A DNA stretch of 5,912 nucleotides from an uncultured Planctomycetaceae bacterium (GTDB taxonomy: Bacteria; Planctomycetota; Planctomycetia; Pirellulales; Pirellulaceae): positions 1 to 5,912 of the forward strand of contig CALBSZ010000034.1 in NCBI GenBank assembly GCA_937967665.1, read 5' to 3'. Numbering within the stretch: the first letter of the stretch is position 1; every line of letters begins with the position of its first letter. Both the position numbers and the translations under genes were made by a program. The notes under the pieces are model-generated. The model did no database searches. It was not told the DNA's origin and saw only the letters and a list, made by a program, of their open reading frames with translations. Below are positions 4,848 to 5,912 of this stretch, piece by piece.

Positions 4848-5656
4848 AAGACGAAGCACTCTGGGACGAAATGTCCAGGCTCAATAACGAGCTGGTCAAC
4901 GTACATCGCCAACTGGCGCAGAAGAATGCTGAGTTGCAAGGTACGATCGAACAACTCGCGGAATACAATCACTTTGTTTCACATGACATTCGTGCACCGC
5001 TGCGCGCCATTCGCAACTACGTCGAGTTTCTCGAACACGACTTGTCGGGCACGCTCCAGGGCCGGCAGCAGCAGTACCTGCACGGCCTGAAAAAGGCCGC
5101 GGACCAGGCGCACGATCTCGTCGTGGCGCTGACTTTACTCTCACGCGTTCATCGGCACGAGTGTCGCCACGCGAGTGTCGATTTGCGGCCATTGCTACAG
5201 GAGGTCTTCACATCGCTCGAGCTAGCATCAAAGGGAGAACTAACGTTCGCCACGGAATTGCCCACAATCAATTCGGACGCTGCGTTACTGCGTCGGATTT
5301 TCGAAAACCTCTTTACCAACGCCTTGAAATTCAACAAGTCGGCCACGCCGAACATTACCGTGGGCGCAACGCGCGAGGGCCGCTTCTGGAAATGTTTTGT
5401 TCAGGACAACGGCATGGGGATCGACCCGCGTTATCATGGTCAGATCTTCGGTACCTTCGAGCGACTCCACTCCGATGCGGATTTCGAGGGAACCGGGATT
5501 GGCCTGGCGATTGTCCGACGCGCCGTGGAGCACCTGGGAGGTACCGTCACGGTCGACTCTGCCCTTGGGCAGGGGAGCACATTCTACGTGTTGCTTCCCG
5601 ACGACTCGCCAAGGCAGTCGCCCAATCACGATGTCGCGGATGGCAACGGAACGTAA
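4844..5656 (+). CDS. Soluble sensor histidine kinase (HisKA-HATPase) paired with the B12 sensor
   Basis: This encodes 270 residues without a membrane segment. Residues about 8-40 form a probable coiled coil, followed directly by the H-box FVSHDIRAPLRAI with His47 as phosphoacceptor. The ATP-binding domain has the N-box FENLFTNALKF (153-163), G1 DNGMGI (188-193), F-box FGTFERL (202-208) and G2 GTGIGLAI (216-223). The H-box style resembles phytochrome-type and other soluble photoreceptor kinases. There is no PAS, GAF or other input domain, so the input must come from a partner, most simply the B12 sensor whose stop codon overlaps this ATG (ATGA). A weak AGGA lies 5 bases upstream. An in-frame ATG at 4754 would add 30 residues read from within the sensor gene and is rejected. 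The C-terminal 20 residues are a hydrophilic tail. No receiver domain is present here or nearby, so the phosphoacceptor protein is unknown. Confidence 0.93.
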   Translation: MKDEALWDEMSRLNNELVNVHRQLAQKNAELQGTIEQLAEYNHFVSHDIRAPLRAIRNYVEFLEHDLSGTLQGRQQQYLHGLKKAADQAHDLVVALTLLSRVHRHECRHASVDLRPLLQEVFTSLELASKGELTFATELPTINSDAALLRRIFENLFTNALKFNKSATPNITVGATREGRFWKCFVQDNGMGIDPRYHGQIFGTFERLHSDADFEGTGIGLAIVRRAVEHLGGTVTVDSALGQGSTFYVLLPDDSPRQSPNHDVADGNGT

Positions 5657-5713
5657 GGAATGGGTCAGAAACACATCCGGCATTTGGAGTTGGGCATGTT
5701 TGAGCAATAGACG

Positions 5714-5737
5714 CGGTCCTTCTGTTCATGAAGACCG
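5714..5737 (+). terminator. Small hairpin after the kinase, weak terminator candidate
   Basis: CGGTCCTTC (5714-5722) pairs with GAAGACCG (5730-5737) with one bulged C and a 7-base loop. No T run follows, so it is at best a weak or Rho-assisted end of the sensor-kinase transcript. Confidence 0.2.
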
Positions 5738-5828
5738 TTCGAAGCTGGTGGTTTGCAAGCGCCGAGGCAAGACCACGGACGAAACTCTCTCCGGGGGTTC
5801 TTGCGAGACTTCCGTGGCTGGCTTCGAA
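5738..5828 (+). promoter_or_regulatory. Possible structured leader of the downstream gene
   Basis: TTCGAAGC (5738-5745) and GCTTCGAA (5821-5828) are perfect reverse complements. They enclose a second perfect pair, CCACGGA (5773-5779) and TCCGTGG (5811-5817). The outer right arm shares its last bases with AAGGA (5827-5831), the ribosome site of the next candidate gene, so folding could affect its translation. No known riboswitch class is recognised, and two short matches of this size over 90 bases could be chance. Confidence 0.25.
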
Positions 5829-5837
5829 GGATAACGC

Positions 5838-5912
5838 ATGCCGAGGACGGCTACCGCGGAGCGGTTAGAGCGATTAGCCGGTGTTCAGCGCAGCGGGACC
5901 ACCGGTCGCCGG
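5838..5912 (+). CDS. Possible start of an unidentified gene, cut by the window end
   Basis: An ATG at 5838 opens a frame that stays open for 25 codons to the window end (MPRTATAERLERLAGVQRSG and a few more residues). AAGGA at 5827-5831 lies 6 bases before it, a good ribosome site. The residues are basic and helical; this is not the start of a typical response regulator receiver domain. The piece is too short for a family call, and the rest of the gene lies outside the window. Confidence 0.4.
   Translation, partial: MPRTATAERLERLAGVQRSGTTGRR

Noticed and set aside
5660..5710. 16-codon frame after the kinase (MGQKHIRHLELGMFEQ)
   Set aside because: Too short, no properly spaced ribosome site, and no known small-protein pattern.

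Overview
This window is most likely from a planctomycete (Planctomycetota, Pirellula/Rhodopirellula-like). It holds a DUF1501 protein with a twin-arginine leader, a gene family greatly expanded in that phylum, and a stand-alone GspG-like pseudopilin of a type common there. Gene density is low and the intergenic stretches are long. No database search was possible; all family calls are by eye.

Layout. At 3-209 (+) is the C-terminal tail of an unrecognised protein. It converges on a complete DUF1501 gene at 231-1649 (-), which has its own plausible promoter (1740-1769), a GGAG ribosome site and a hairpin/T-run terminator (220-260). A stretch of about 1 kb without a convincing gene follows (1695-2660). 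It contains three consecutive inverted repeats (2205-2322), the last followed by five Ts, and looks like a repeat element or a structured RNA. A small GspG-like pseudopilin sits at 2661-3053 (+), followed by about 440 bases without a clear gene that contain a perfect TATAAT box.

The most interesting part is a tight three-gene (+) cassette at about 3454-5656. It encodes a small ABM/HmoA-like ferredoxin-fold protein with no obvious start codon, a 361-aa cobalamin-binding sensor and a soluble histidine kinase. The sensor carries the W-x9-EH motif of CarH-type adenosylcobalamin photoreceptors plus the DxHxxG base-on motif. The first two genes are 5 bases apart and the last two overlap by 4 bases (ATGA). 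The kinase has no input domain or membrane segment of its own. The simplest reading is that the B12 protein is its detachable sensory subunit, giving a light- or B12-responsive phosphorelay. CarH itself is a DNA-binding repressor; here no HTH is visible and the output appears to go through a kinase. No response regulator is visible before the window ends. The last 75 bases may begin a further gene (5838 onward) with a good ribosome site and a possible structured leader.
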